64,000 bases of DNA, from NCBI GenBank assembly GCA_029224185.1, contig CM055198.1, forward strand, positions 744,001 through 808,000, written 5' to 3'. Each line of letters starts with the position of its first letter. Position 1 is the stretch's first letter. Below, piece by piece: positions 31,250 to 44,385 of this stretch. Made by a program: the position numbers and the translations under genes. The notes beneath the pieces are model-generated. The model searched no databases. It was not told the DNA's origin and saw only the letters and a list, made by a program, of their open reading frames with translations. This DNA comes from Karalla daura (Eukaryota > Chordata > Actinopteri > Chaetodontiformes > Leiognathidae).

Positions 31250-33875
31250 TCTTTTTAGGATCCAAGGAACGAAGTTGAGAGAACCCTATTAAAACTCTAA
31301 TGTTTCTTTTTATTAGGGTATAAGCAATTAAAACTCTCCTGTTTCTGTCCTGTTTTTAATAGGGTCCGAGCAACAAAGTTACTCTCCTGTTAATTTTTAT
31401 CGTTATTATTATTATAATTATGAGGGTCTGAACAAAGAAGTTGCAAGGTACCAATTGTATCTGCTCTGTTTCTCTTTATTATTATTAGGGTCCGAGCAAC
31501 GAAGTTGCAAGCAGCCTATTGTAACTGCACTGTTTCTTTTTTACTAGGGTCCGAGCAACGAAGTTGCGAGAACCCTCTTAAATCTGCTGTGTTTCTTTTT
31601 AGGGTCCGAGCAACAAAGTTGCGAGAACCCTCTTAAATCTGTAGTGTTTCTTTTTATTATTATAAGGGTCCGAGCAACGAAGTTGCTCAGAAATAAACTC
31701 GCCTGTTTATTATGATTATTATTATTATTATTATGATTATGATTCTCGGGAAAAAGTAGTTGCTTTTGGGGGCCTGAACATGCTTGAAAACACACCATTT
31801 TCGGCATGCACATTTGGATCAGCGAAATTTCAATATTGTTCAATATGCACAGGGCAAAATTGGGAAAAACCGCCACCTAGAAAATTAGAAAAGGCAAGCC
31901 CCACTTCTGAGTCTCGCCTAAATGGATGAAACTAGGGTTGATAGAACATCCTGAGGTGCACAAAAAATCCTCTTGAAGCCCTGCCCTCAACCCAACAGGA
32001 CTTGTATGTTTTCCCTTTTGGAGGGAGGTGTTCGTAGGACTTTTGCCTGACTGACTTCAAATCAGGTACAGATCATCCACAGGCAATGGTGACCAACACT
32101 AATCAAAAGAATTTCTGTAGGTCAAAGGGCGTGGTTGCTGTGATGTGTCAAAAGTTGGTGGGGTTTTATTTTCACGCCCACATGCTTGATGATGCACCTG
32201 CTGGACAGGATGAGCTCTCCATCCTGAATAGCCTAATATATTAACTTCCTATCTCACTCACGGTGCTCCCTCTTGGTGACAGGAAGTATCCAGGTTTTAT
32301 GCTTACATGTAGTACTACTACATAATTGACCCCATCAACTTCATTCCACTTGTAATACGTGCAGAATAAGCCGGTGAAGCTACATTACAAAGGCAGTGAG
32401 GCTACCACCAATGGTATCCATGTAGCGGGCATGAATAGCGTTCCCTCGCCATGTATTACGACTGGCTTTGTGACGGCTTTAAGGAACTCCTATCATCATG
32501 AAAATTGGTACACTGATTGAGGACAGAGAGCTCGGACACTTGATAGGAGCATAGCCCATGGGGAGCCCTAAAGCAAAAAAAAGCGCACCCTAGAAATGTT
32601 GACCAATCCCCATAAGCATTTTTTTGTCATAGGCAAATAAAAATTCGTATGTAGATACATCCTAAAGAGATATACAAAAAAGTCACTTGACATGATGACC
32701 TTAACCCGACGGGAAGTCGGCCATTTTGATTTGAATTTCTGAATTTTAAAAACATCCCCTCTGAGGCAGTTAACCCAATAGGCTTCAAATTTGGTATAAT
32801 CTATAGACCAGGCTGGGAAAAATTTTTGTACAGAATTTTTTAAGTCAAAGGGCGTGGCCACTAGCGCATGGCAAAATTTGGTTATTCATCATCAATATTA
32901 CAAAATGCTCTTCCGGGCAGGTACTTCATAGAAGCTTCAAAATTGCTGGACATAATTGCATTGTTTGCCTAAACAGCCAAGTAATGGCCTTGTCAATGGG
33001 TGTTACAAAATGTCACCACCTTGAAATATTAAAAAACCTGTCCCCACGGAGCTTTTTGTGGAGAAGAATTATGAAAATTTGTAGTTTTAAACAGTTTACC
33101 AAGGACCAGGACCACGAAAGGCACACAGGCGAGGACCTGCTCATAACTGCTTGCACCTTTAATTATTAGGGTCCGAGCAACAAAGTAACGAACCCTCTTA
33201 AATCCGCTGTGTTTTTTTTTATTTATTACTATTACTATTATTATTATTATGATTCTCCGGAATACGTTTCGCTTTTTTGGGGGCCTGAACATGTTTGAAA
33301 ACGCATTTTGATTTGAATTTTCAAATTTCAAAAAGATCTCCTCCGAGTGGGTTAACCCAATTGGCTTCAAATGTGGCACAGATCATTTAAAGACCAAGCT
33401 GAAAAAATTTTGTCTACGGAATTTGATTTTCTCAAACGGCTTGGCCAGTAGCGCATGACAAAGTTTGGCCATTTGTCATCAAAATTTTGAAATGGCCTTG
33501 TGGGCAGGTGCTTCATTGTAGAAAATTCAAAATTGCTGGACATAATAGCATTGTATGCCTGGACGGCCAAGTAATTGCATAGTCAATGTGCGTGGCTAAA
33601 TGTTTCGACTTCGTCTACTAGAAATGTTCAAATGACTCTCCACATAAGGGTTTTTATGGAGTAGAAGGATGAAATTTTGTATTTTTATAGACTTTGTCCA
33701 TGACGCACAAAAAAGTCTCTTGCACCAATGGTCAAAACTTAACAGAAATACATTAATTTTAGATCAAAATCTCTTCATGGGGGCGCTGTAAAATAAAGCA
33801 TGGAAATTCCCCGATGTCTTTGAACGTAGCACAGTCACATGACACTTGTCAACACGTCCAATGCGGCTAACAGCC
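31250..33875 (+). repeat. Dispersed repeat family A, copy 2 (long)
   Basis: This 2.6-kb copy is composed of two partial units. The second (33170-33870) matches 51400-52310 almost base for base over blocks such as CATAAGGGTTTTTATGGAGT, CAAAAAAGTCTCTTGCACCA and CTTCATGGGGGCGCTGTAAA. The first (31545-33160) matches the minus-strand copy at 820-2345. No protein is encoded. ATT/ATA trinucleotide tracts (31700-31745, 33220-33255) follow the box in each unit. Confidence 0.85.
31255..31695 (+). repeat. Cluster of seven family A boxes
   Basis: Variants of GGGTCCGAGCAACGAAGTTG start near 31259, 31362, 31424, 31487, 31546, 31601 and 31664, each usually followed by CGAGAACCCT and an ATCTGC..TGTTTC tail. 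Spacing is irregular at about 55-100 bp. The same box recurs singly at 33168, 51352 and 51402, and inverted at about 1953. Confidence 0.9.
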
Positions 33876-35269
33876 GAGTGCTTCTCAGTGTCTTTTCTGG
33901 CAGTTTTTAGAAAATCTGTCGAGTGCATCTATGTGGCAGTAATGCATAGGCTTCCACATGGTGTCAGAAGTTGTCATAGATCCAGATCATGTGTTAGATC
34001 GACTTAAAGTCATATTTTTGCTCCTTGGAAGGATACGGAAAGTTAGCGCGTCGCCATTCTGGGAGGGGCATAGACATATAATGAGTATACGCCGCAGCTA
34101 GCGCTACTGGCTATTGGCGCAGACAAGCTGTGGGGCTGCCATCAGAGTCACCTGCTCATCTCTGTTTTCTGTTTGACAGATGCAGTGATAATATTCACGT
34201 TGCAGTAATATTCACGTTGTTTAAAGAATTTAAAAATGAAGAAACATCTGAAAGCATTTATATGCATGTATACATAGGTACATAAAAAGGAATATCTACC
34301 ACCTATTTAGATAGATCACATATTGCTACGATAAAGGGAGCTTGGATCCTTTAAAAACACTGCTTTGTCCACCACTTGCAATATATATTTATTGTTTTAC
34401 CACACTGTTAATACTGTTTATCATTAATTTCTGATGTATATATTTTATATATGTAATATTTCTAATATTTAATGTAATATTTCTAAATTTTATATATGTA
34501 ATATTTCTATTGGTCATTATTGATCTTGCACTTCTGGAAACGTTTCCCCGAGGGAGCATCCCAAAGGGATTAATAAAAGAAAGTTTAAAGTCTAAAGTCA
34601 ACTCTTGCGCATGCAAAGAATAAAACATGTTCATATATTAGCTTTAGCCTAGCCAGCTAGTAGTTTGTCTGTTCAAGAAAATGAAATTGCTGTTAGTCGC
34701 CAGCAAAACTGTCAAGTGTATTTATGTGCAGAGCATCCACAAACATTGACAGACTGTCAAAAGTTGTCATGTTTCACGTGTATTTTCTCCTTTCTGTACT
34801 GATCAGAGAAGCTAATTAGCTCAAATGACAGACCCAGATGTTATCTGTCTGCTGTCAGTCACTTAGATTCAGTTATTTCATTGGTCACTGTCAAACTCAT
34901 GAGCCAATCATAGCAGATTATCTGTGTAAGAGGCAGGAACGGCATCATTTACGGAGATGCTATCACAACAAGGAGCCCTGCTGCGAAGAAGTGCGAGGCG
35001 AAGAGCTGAGGTTTACAGGTTGACTACTCGTGCTCCTATATTAAACTGCTGTGTTACTTGCAAAAGGTAAATATGGTATGTATGTCTGGGTATGTGTGCT
35101 GTCGGTTATTGTGTGAAGAGACTGTAGTGTTATGCTTTTAGCGACGTGCTAGCTAGTGTGTGCTTTAAAGCATTAAGCTTTTTCCAGAGCTAAAATGAGC
35201 TAATTCCACCCGAAATAGTGTTTGATTTCAAGGCTGAATGTACGATAATTTGCATTTAGGGACGTGGAC
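33876..35269. other. Unassigned region with a LINE-like tail
   Basis: At 34525-34585 the sequence TTCCCCGAGGGAGCATCCCA then AAGGGATTAATAAAAG resembles the 3' tail of fish LINE or SINE elements (GGGATTAATAAAG). AT-rich TATATAT sequence lies at 34385-34520. No gene is seen. Confidence 0.4.
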
Positions 35270-37985
35270 ATGCGATCTCTAGACCAAGATCCGCTCCCTG
35301 GTTTACTCCAGAAACTCGCCACCTAAAGCAGCTAGCACGTAAGTTAGAGAGGAAATGGCGTTCAACCAAAAACACTAGTATTTTTCTTACCTGGAAAGAT
35401 AGCCTGAAGACTTACAGGCTGGCTCTGTGTAATGCCAGAGCCAGATACTACTCCTCTCTAATTGAGGAAAATAAGCATAACCCTAGGTTTCTGTTCAGCA
35501 CTGTGGCCAGGCTGACTCAGAGTCATAACTCCACTGAGCAGTGTGTCCCGACACATCTCAGCAATGGTGAATTTATGGACTACTTTAACAACAAAATTAC
35601 AAATATTAGACAAACAATTACGACCCACTCAGCATGCATGGCGACTAATCTACCCCCTGTTGCAGCCTTTCAGATCACAGATGGGGAAATAACGAGGTCA
35701 CTATCTTCATTTGACCCCATTGACCTGCATCATCTGTCCACTATCATCTCCTCCTCTAAATCTTCGACCTGCCTCCTTGACCCGATTCCGACCAAGTTGT
35801 TAAAGGAAGTGCTGCCTTTAATCGCCACCTCCTTACTTGACATCATCAACCTGTCCATAACAACAGGTTACGTTCCTCTTACGTTCAAAGTCGGAATAAT
35901 CAAACCCTTCTTTAAGAGACCGTCCCTTGATCCAGGAACTTTAGCAAATTACAGACCGATCTCTAATCTCATCTTCATCTCAAAAATCATTGAGAAAATC
36001 ATTGCCAACCAGCTCTGTGAACACCTTAATAACAATAGTTTATTTGAATCCTTCCAGTCTGGTTTTAGAATGAATCATAGCACTGAGACTGCGCTGGTTA
36101 AAGTCACCAATGACCTCTTAATGGCATCTGACCAGGGTCTCATTTCTGTGCTTGTCTTGTTAGATCTCAGTGCTGCTTTTGATACGGTTGACCACCAGAT
36201 CTTACTGAGGACACTGGAATATCAACTCGCGACCAGAGGCACTGCTTTAGACTGGTTCGGGTCCTATCTTTCAGACCGATATTAGTTTGTTTGTGTCAAC
36301 GATAACCAATCGCCACGTACTAAAGTCAGCCACGGGGTTCCGCAAGGATCTGTGCTTGGTCCAGTTCTTTTCTCTGTATATATGCTCCCTCTAGGTGATA
36401 TCATCAGGAGTCACTCTATAGATTTCCACTGTTATGCTGACGACACTCACTTATATCTATCTATCAAGCCGGGTGAGCTCAACCGTCTACAGCAGCTTCA
36501 GTCCTGCCTTGATGACATTAAGGCCTGGATGACTAATAATTTCCTCCTTCTGAACTCTGAAAAAACAGAGTTGCTGCTCATAGGTCCTAAACACCTACGC
36601 GATTCAATATCTGATGCCATAGCATTACAAGGTAGTTTTGCGACTCCTTCTGCCACCACTGTAAAGAACCTAGGTGTTAGTTTTGATCAAGACCTGTCTT
36701 TTAGCTCCCACATAAAATCGATCTCACGGACTGCCTACTTCCACCTCCACAATATTTCAAAAATAAGACACCTGCCCATGCAGCAGAACAGCTGGTCCAT
36801 GCCTTTGTTATTTCCAGGCTGGACTACTGCAACCCTCTACTGGCTGGATGCTCCAATAGGTCGCTGAGAACTCTGCAGCTCATTCAGAACACGGCAGCTC
36901 GTGTCCTGACTAAAACTAGAAAGAGAGATCACATCTCTCCTTTTCTGGCCTCATTGCACTGGCTTCCTGTACCTTTCAGGATCCAGTTCAAATCCTCCTC
37001 CTTGTTTATAAAGGTCTTCATGGTCTGGCACCCTCTTATATCTCAGACCTGATAAACCCCTATTGCCCCACTAGGACACTTCGTTCTCTGAATACAGGCC
37101 TACTGTTGGTTCCACGAATCTATAAGTCTAGACTTGGAGCCAGAGCCTTCAGCTACCAAGGCCCTCTGTTATGGAACCATCTACCAGTTTCAGTCCGGGA
37201 GGCAGACACCCTCTCTACCTTTAAGAGTAGGTTAAAAACCCTCCTTTTTGACAGAGCCTACAGATAAATCCAAGATAAGCTGCTATAGGTTGAGTCTGCT
37301 GGGGGTCCCCGGCACATTGAGCTCTATCTTCTCTGCCTTCTCTGTGGGTGTGAATCAGGTTCAGGTTCCCTCTAGCTTTTCTCTCTCCTCTTGGCCTCTC
37401 CCCGTCTGTTTTCCATCCCCTCGTCTTCCTCCCCCTCCTCCCCCTCTCCTTTTTTATCTTTCAATTTTTATTAATTTTTATTTTTTATTCTTATTTTAAT
37501 TTTTATTAATACTTTATTTTTTAATTCTTAATTTTCTTTTTATTCTTATTTTTATTCTTATTTTTATTTTTCATTTTATTTTTATTATTTTTATTTTTCC
37601 CTCCCGGCTTCCATCAACGCTGAGCTGGATGCAGGACCACCTCTACCCGGCTCATCTCACTGCGGTTCCTCCTGCCTGCTATTATGGACTGATTCAATTC
37701 AATTCATTGATTTATTTATATCCTGAACTGTTAGCCATCAATAATGTTTTGCTTGGGCCCACCTGTCCGTCCTGGGTGAGGATCCCCTCCTCTGTCTCTC
37801 ACCCTGAGGTTTCTCCCCTTTTTTCAGGGTTTTTCTTGGGAGTTGTTCCTCAGCCTTTGCGAGGGTCTAAGGACAGGGGTTTTTTTCACTATGTACACAT
37901 TGTTGCTCTCCTTGTAAAGTGCTCTGAGATAACAGCTGTTATGATATGGCACTTAAAACAAATAAAAGTTGAAGTTGAAGTTGAG
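35270..37985 (+). mobile_element. L2-type LINE copy 2 (5'-truncated, complete 3' end)
   Basis: This copy starts in the linker between endonuclease and RT (APWFTPETRHLKQLARKLER near 35295), runs through the whole RT and ends with a 700-bp 3' untranslated region. That region closes on GCACTTAAAACAAATAAAAG followed by a short TTGAAG repeat. The tail contains a long TTTTTA/TTTTTATT low-complexity tract (37450-37595). The same tail recurs inverted at 43351-43905. No target duplication could be assigned. Confidence 0.93.
35290..37267 (+). pseudogene. L2-type LINE ORF2 reverse transcriptase, inactivated
   Basis: The pieces in order are: linker (KHNPRFLFSTVARLTQSHNS), LDPIPTKLLKEVLPLIATSL, SLDPGTLANYRPISNLIFIS, FQSGFRMNHSTETALVKVTN, motif A (VLLDLSAAFDTVDHQ), GVPQGSVLGPVLFSVYMLPL (motif B), FHCYADDTHLYL (motif C, near 36430), thumb (VKNLGVSFDQDLSF) and the C-terminal LHWLPVPFRIQFK..LLFDRAYR. 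Only a few lesions are seen: CAG to TAG at 36283-36285 (Gln in copy 1), a 7-base loss near 36772 and a one-base loss near 36990. The stop and shift would prevent activity. The endonuclease is missing. Confidence 0.93.
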
Positions 37986-38182
37986 GTGGACAGTGGGACC
38001 GGGAGGACTTTTTCCAGACTGACAGTTCTTCTCGTTTTTTTTCCTTGGTTGTTTTGCTGCTTGGGCCTGTTGACTGAGAAGTCATCGCCATGTTCATTGC
38101 TGCATCCCATCTGCCATCTTTGATATCATTCACTCAGATTTACAAAACCAGGAGTTTAGTGAGTACTGTCAGATCGTGCCTA

Positions 38183-38184
<2 letters not shown>

Positions 38185-38224
<40 letters not shown>
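38185..38224 (+). repeat. GT microsatellite
   Basis: Uninterrupted (GT)20 tract. Confidence 0.98.
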
Positions 38225-38226
<2 letters not shown>

Positions 38227-38736
38227 GTTAAGCCTTCAACGGCTGCAACATTTGCCACTGCACCGTTCGCTTACGTCTGTGGGCCCACATTGGAAAAATA
38301 TTTAAAGTCAGTTATGGTAAAAGAAAAGGTAAATTTCAATAGAAGGTACAAGTTTTTTTTTTGGAAACCGGTAATTGTTTTACCTATATTGCTGAGTTCT
38401 GTCACTTTATATTTAACAAGAAGGGGGAACTAATACCTGTTTCATTTTTTATTTCCATTATTATAAATATATACCTAGGAGGGGGTTGTCTTTCAACAAA
38501 AACAGTTGTGGTGGTCATCATTACAATTATCAATTATCTATATATGAATTTACTTGTAACCTTAATGCAACAAGCCAAGCTCCAGTCTTATTGTGTCTAG
38601 TTTTGTTCATAAGTACATGGACCTGGCTCACACACATAGTATATATATTCCCTTTTTGTTCTCTTTATTCACTTTCTAGTTAATCATTCACAAAAGTAAG
38701 AAAAAGGTGACATTTAATGCTGCTTTCATAATTTAT

Positions 38737-39720
<984 letters not shown>

Positions 39721-40015
39721 CCTGGCTATGTTGGTTTCACCGACACACAAAGGGAAGATTCGCTGTTAAAGTTTTTTCATTCAACTAAAGAACGCAAACG
39801 ATATTAGAGTGCTCTCTAAAGGACACAGCTGAACTTTCTGAAAGCCTGTCAATGTCCAGGACATTTGTTTGTTTTTGATATTTAACAAACGTGTACACTG
39901 TGCTTCATGGTTTATTATAATGCACTCTTTAAAATCTGAGAGCTTGTGCTGGTGTCACTGAGTTGTGTTATATTTTAAAGTCTGCATTAACCCTTTTTAA
40001 TCCTTTTTTTAATGT
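39721..40015. other. Unassigned region
   Basis: No recognisable content; AT-rich. Confidence 0.4.
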
Positions 40016-40775
40016 CTCTGACACGAGCGGAGCTGGTGGACTTAAACGCACGCGACACAGGAACCTAGTCACAAAAGTTCTTTATTGAATGTCTGGGTCC
40101 TCCGCAAGGAACCGAGTGATCGGTCCTCGATGCTGGGACCGAACACAGGGAAGCGACCTGCAGGAAGGGAGCGGAGAGTGATCGGCGCACTGGACTCGGG
40201 ATCGCTCCGAAGACGGCAATGGACGATCGGCGCGCTCGACTCAGGACCGCTCCAAGGATGGCGATGGATGATCCACGCACAGGGGTGGGAGCGCGGTCGG
40301 CCCCGAGGACGGCGGGGAGTGGAACACCCGATAACGGAGCTCGAGCTCGGAGCGAGAGCAGCGGCAGATCCACTGGGGCTGAGGCAGGAGCAGAGTCGGG
40401 GACGGAAGGCAGGTCGAACACCGTGGCAGAGGCTGGAGCAAGGTCGGGGACGGAAGGCAGGTCGAACACCGTGGCTGAGGCTGGAGCAAGGTCGGGGACG
40501 GAAGGCAGGTCAAACACCAGGGACAGAGGCTGGAGCAAGGACAGGAACGGAACAGGTCAGGCAGGAAAACAGGAACGGGAGATCTGTGAGTGCTGGAGAG
40601 TCTGGCAGGAACTGAAGACAATCAGGCAAGGAAGGTGAGTCTGGGAGGAGTACAAGAACCCGGATAATGAGAGCAGCAAGGAGTGTGATAGGACGAACCA
40701 AAAGAACCAGGAGGCAGGACCAGGAGAAGGTAAGAACCAGTAAGAGTGACCGAAAATGTGCAGAATGTGACAAAA
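40016..40775 (-). repeat. Possible LTR-like block with a 48-bp minisatellite
   Basis: On the minus strand the right-hand portion reads ...CATTCAATAAAGAACTTTTG and ends in TGCGTTTAAGTCCACCAGC..CGTGTCAGA, like the R-U5 part of an LTR with its polyadenylation signal (40080-40090). Upstream on that strand is a C/T-rich region. GC content and open frames on both strands (up to 176 codons) reflect composition, not genes. No partner LTR or internal domains are present, so a solo LTR is an inference. Confidence 0.4.
40396..40540 (+). repeat. 48-bp tandem repeat, three units
   Basis: Units start TCGGGGACGGAAGGCAGGTC at 40396, 40444 and 40492, an exact 48-base period with few differences. As 48 is a multiple of 3, every frame stays open through it. 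Confidence 0.95.
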
Positions 40776-40784
40776 AACTCAAAA

Positions 40785-42055
40785 ACATGTGGGTTTGGCA
40801 TTTTCAGAGCAGCTACAGTGGGGTGCTGCTCCCAGCCACACCGTAAGAAGTAGAGAAATTCTTTTTTCCACTTTTGTAGGAAAATTTGTGCTCTCTCATG
40901 CGATGCAGGCCATAAACCTGTGTGCCTCATAAAATTTAAACGGCGAGCCTTAGAGTCAGCCCAATGCAGCCTCTTCCAGATAGGTGCAAGCGTTGTCTCC
41001 GTAGAGAGACAACGCTTGCACCTATCTGGAATATGAGCACACTGTCACTCAGGGGAGCGTCTCAGGAATGCCCTGATGCAATTTGGTGTGTGTCCTATGA
41101 AAACTGCGGCCACAGTCACGAGTAGAAGTGTAAAGTTTAACTTTGATCGCAGTGGTGGGAAAATGAATGGGGGCTTATGGAGAGAAGAGGCTGCATTGGG
41201 CTGACTCGCCGTTTAAATTTTCTAAGGCACGGCACACAGGTTTATGGCCTGCATCGCATGAGAGAGCACAATTTTTCCTACAAAAGTGGAAAAAAGAATT
41301 TGTCTACTGCTTACGGTGTGACTGGGAGCAGCGCCCCACTGTAGCTGCTCCGAAAATGCCAAACCCACATGTTTTTGAGACTGTCTGGATGAAAAACGAT
41401 ACAAGGTATCAACACGTTGTCGGGTACAGGCAGAGACGACAAGTTTTCCTGAGTTTTGAAGTTTGAATGAAGTTTCTACGTCAACGTATGGTTTTGCAGC
41501 AAATGTTTGTTTGAGGGTGATTTTTTCAATTTTCTGGTTTTTCCCATTCATTTCTCTTTTTTGGAATTTCGCTTTTTCCCATAAGAATGAATGGGAAAAT
41601 CGGAACTCCTCAAACCAACATGCACTACGTCACCATACTTTTAGATAGAAACTTCATTTTAATTTAAAGAATTCAAGAATCTTGTGGTCTGTTTGTGTAC
41701 CGAGTTGCATATTGATAGCTTGTACCGTTTTTCAGCAGCACCTTGTCTAACACACTTTGGTCAAAATGACACAGACCGTGGGGTCTGCAGACAGGATCTG
41801 TCATCATGGCAAACTTGGCTCACTCCCCTGCTGCAGCTATATAGAGGGCCTCTATAGGAAGCCATTTCCGTCATACCTCCGGAACGGTTCATCGCACACA
41901 CACAAATGATACATCAAAACGTGCGGCTCAGCTCCGGGCAGTGTGCTTGGCTTCTTCGCAACAAAACTCAAGTTTTTGGCCCCATTAGGGGCCAAAAAGT
42001 GCTCCAAAAGAGCAAAAAAATCCCATAAGAAATGAATGGGAAAAAAACTGCAAAC
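40785..42055 (+). repeat. Dispersed repeat family D, copy 2, folded back
   Basis: The left part 40785-40999 is repeated in inverse orientation at 41006-41390, with an extra 110-bp segment in the right arm (around 41055-41180). After the fold, family D continues collinearly with copy 1 (CCCATAAGAATGAATGGG near 41579, ACCGAGTTGCATATTGATAG near 41699, CACACACAAATGATACATCA near 41897). So a normal family D unit has suffered an inverted duplication at its centre. Confidence 0.8.
40974..41031. other. Perfect 26-bp hairpin at the centre of the fold-back
   Basis: The arms 40974-40999 and 41006-41031 are perfectly complementary (they begin TTCCAGATAGGTGCAAGCG) with a 6-nt loop CGTAGA. It is the youngest part of the inversion because the outer arms contain mismatches. 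Confidence 0.95.
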
Positions 42056-42529
42056 AATAGTGTACTTTGCTTGTTCAACAGCTTCAGACCCGATCTTCAG
42101 ACCCTGGGGACGTTCCTGCTTCTTGCTCTATTTCTTCTCTATCTCTCTCTGCGCTCCGTGCAACTTCTTTTCTCTCCTTTTACAATCGGGGACATTTTCG
42201 GGGAGAGTTTTAAACGGGACGTCAAGCTAATCTATGCAAGCTTTCTGTGTTTCATTTTGAAGTTTGATGGATGTTTATTCTGATACTGTAACGATAATTT
42301 CCGGTTTGGTGTGATCTGATTGGTTTAGACTTGAGCAGTAAATGCTCAAATAGACCTGCTATCTATATGGAGCACTTGGGAGCGGCAAGTCGCAGCTGAG
42401 TTCTCCTGGGATGTTCTTGAACCGCTCGATGTAGAAGAGGTCTTCATTGATTTTAATGGATGATAATTGCAGCCGTTAGCTCGCCGCTGCAGTAAGGTGC
42501 CGCTCATGCATTCTGTGGAATATCGGGGT
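42056..42529. other. Unassigned region between repeats
   Basis: No gene recognised. The stretch 42390-42520 may belong to the mosaic E/B repeat but was not matched. Confidence 0.35.
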
Positions 42530-43110
42530 TAGGATCAACTGCCTCCATGTTGATAGCACCTTCCTAGAGCAACTTTGATTACCCAAAGGTCTACAGAGGT
42601 GGGGCTCAAAGGGTCTGTTCCAGGTCCCCCATGGGGTCTGGAGATTGAGTTTCAGGCCATTTGGTGGGAAATGGTAAATGTTCAAAGCCCTGTCCTTTGA
42701 AAATTGTGACTCAGATGAGGACTAAACCTACACATATCTGCTCATCCAGGCCCTTTCTTCATCATAGAGATTCACAGCACCTTCATATATATATATATAT
42801 AAATATATATATATATAGATAGATAGATATCTGCTCTGGAATGGCCTTCAGAATCTGATGATCTAGTTGGCTATAGCTTTTACAGCCCCTGATTTCTGAA
42901 CCCAGCCCTTATATGTTACGCTCAACACTTTGAGGTAAGAGGTTGAAATGCGTCTATGTTCATCAGGAGGTCAAGAGCATCCAGCATGCCGAGTTTCAGT
43001 CTCCTACTACCTCTGAAAGTATCTGAAATGGCTGCAAGCAATTAAATGACAACTGCCACCAGCCAAGGGTGACATGGCAGCATCCCTCCGCTGGCAACAG
43101 CGCTGTCTCT
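42530..43110 (-). repeat. Dispersed repeat family B, copy 2
   Basis: The reverse complement of 18000-18610 (see that entry), with an AT dinucleotide expansion at 42787-42819 and GATA repeats to 42829 inserted between matching blocks. Confidence 0.8.
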
Positions 43111-43311
43111 CTCCCCATCAGGTGAAGCAGAACCAGAAGTCAGAACATCCATAGCAACCGAAGAATCCAAGCAACCACCCTAACAACGGTGGAAAGATCA
43201 GAAAAGTCTTAAAAACTCGCTTGCTTGTATGCTCCGATTGCTATGCACACTCCAGTTCTGACTTGGTTTGCTCCAGCTGACAGATTAAATTCTTCCCAGG
43301 CGTGTGTTGTG

Positions 43312-44385
43312 TCCCGGATCAGTCCCCAATGAAGATTTATTTCCATTAGCTTCTTTCAACTCAACTCAACTCAACTTTATTTGTTTTAAGTGCCATATCA
43401 TAACAGCTGTTATCTCAGAGCACTTTACAAGGAGAGCAACAATGTATACATAGTGAAAAACCCCCTGTCCTTAGACCCTCGCAAAGGCTGAGGAACAACT
43501 CCCAAGAAAAACCCTGACAGGGAAAAAAAGGGGAGAAACCTCAGGGTGAGAGACAGAGGAGGGGATCCTCACCCAGGACGGACAGGCGGGCACAAGCAAA
43601 ACATTATTAATGGCTAACAGTTCAGGATATAAATAAATCAATGAGTTGAATTGAATCAGTCCATAGTAGCAGGCAGGAGGAACCGCAGTGAGATGAGCCG
43701 GGTAGAGGTGGTCCTGGATCCAGCTCAGCATTGATGGAAGCCGGGAGGGAAAAATAAAAATAATAAAAATAAAATGAAAAATAAAATGAAAAATAAAAAT
43801 AAGATAAAAAAGAAAATGAAGAATTAAAAAATAAAATATTAATAAAATTAAAATAATAAAAATAAATAAAAATTGAAAGATAAAAAGGAGAGGAAGGAGT
43901 GCTGGAGGAGGAGAGTGAGTGTCTATGAACTCCAGATCATCATGGAGAAGCTTTCTGTTTTCCTGTTTGTCATGGACACATATACAATAAAGCTGCACGA
44001 TTTACTGACAAACTTCCACATTTACTCTTTCTCAAAACAGAGACACAGGAATCACCACTAAACTAGCACTAAAAACTGCATGTGTTTATGTTTACAAACA
44101 TTATTTTTTCTCACTAAATAAATATATATGTCATGGTTACACATGTCCATCGACATAGATGTTCCCTTAAGGCTGATGTCAGTGCCTGGAGTTGATTTGT
44201 TGATTTTTTCAACATTTTTCTATATTAATTGCTTATAAACTTTTTCCCTAGACTATGGTTATCGTTTTTCGAAGTCATAATGCATGTAATGTAAATGAAA
44301 TTCAGATGGTCTCTAATAACCGGCATTCTGCACACCGGTCATATAACCAGGGCACTGTGACAAAAAATTCACAAACAACAAATAC
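43312..44385 (+). repeat. Dispersed repeat family C, copy 2, split by an L2 tail
   Basis: It matches 11545-11965 at both ends: GTGTCCCGGATCAGTCCCCA ..GAAGATTTATTTCC before, and GTGAGTGTC ..GGAGAAGCTTTCTGTTTTCC after. The middle 43351-43905 is an L2 3' end in the opposite orientation that is absent from copy 1. Confidence 0.8.
43351..43905 (-). mobile_element. L2-type LINE 3' end, inserted in family C
   Basis: From the CAACTCAACT tail at 43351, through TTTGTTTTAAGTGCCATATC and ATAACAGCTGTTATCTCAGA, to the AAAATAAAAAT low-complexity tract (43745-43885), this is the reverse complement of 37440-37985. Only the untranslated 3' end was inserted, a typical 5' truncation. A 175-codon antisense-looking frame here is not a gene. 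Confidence 0.92.

Noticed and set aside
31255..31695. CRISPR-like array of short direct repeats
   Set aside because: Repeat length and spacing are irregular, the boxes degenerate, and the genome is eukaryotic.
37629..38123. A 164-codon plus-strand frame
   Set aside because: Also L2 3' untranslated sequence, matching the inverted copy at 43.4 kb.
40085..40638. Long overlapping frames (up to 176 codons) on both strands
   Set aside because: They span a 48-bp tandem repeat, which keeps all frames open; no protein family is recognised.
43471..43998. A 175-codon minus-strand frame
   Set aside because: It lies in the untranslated tail of an L2 LINE and its low-complexity A/T tract.
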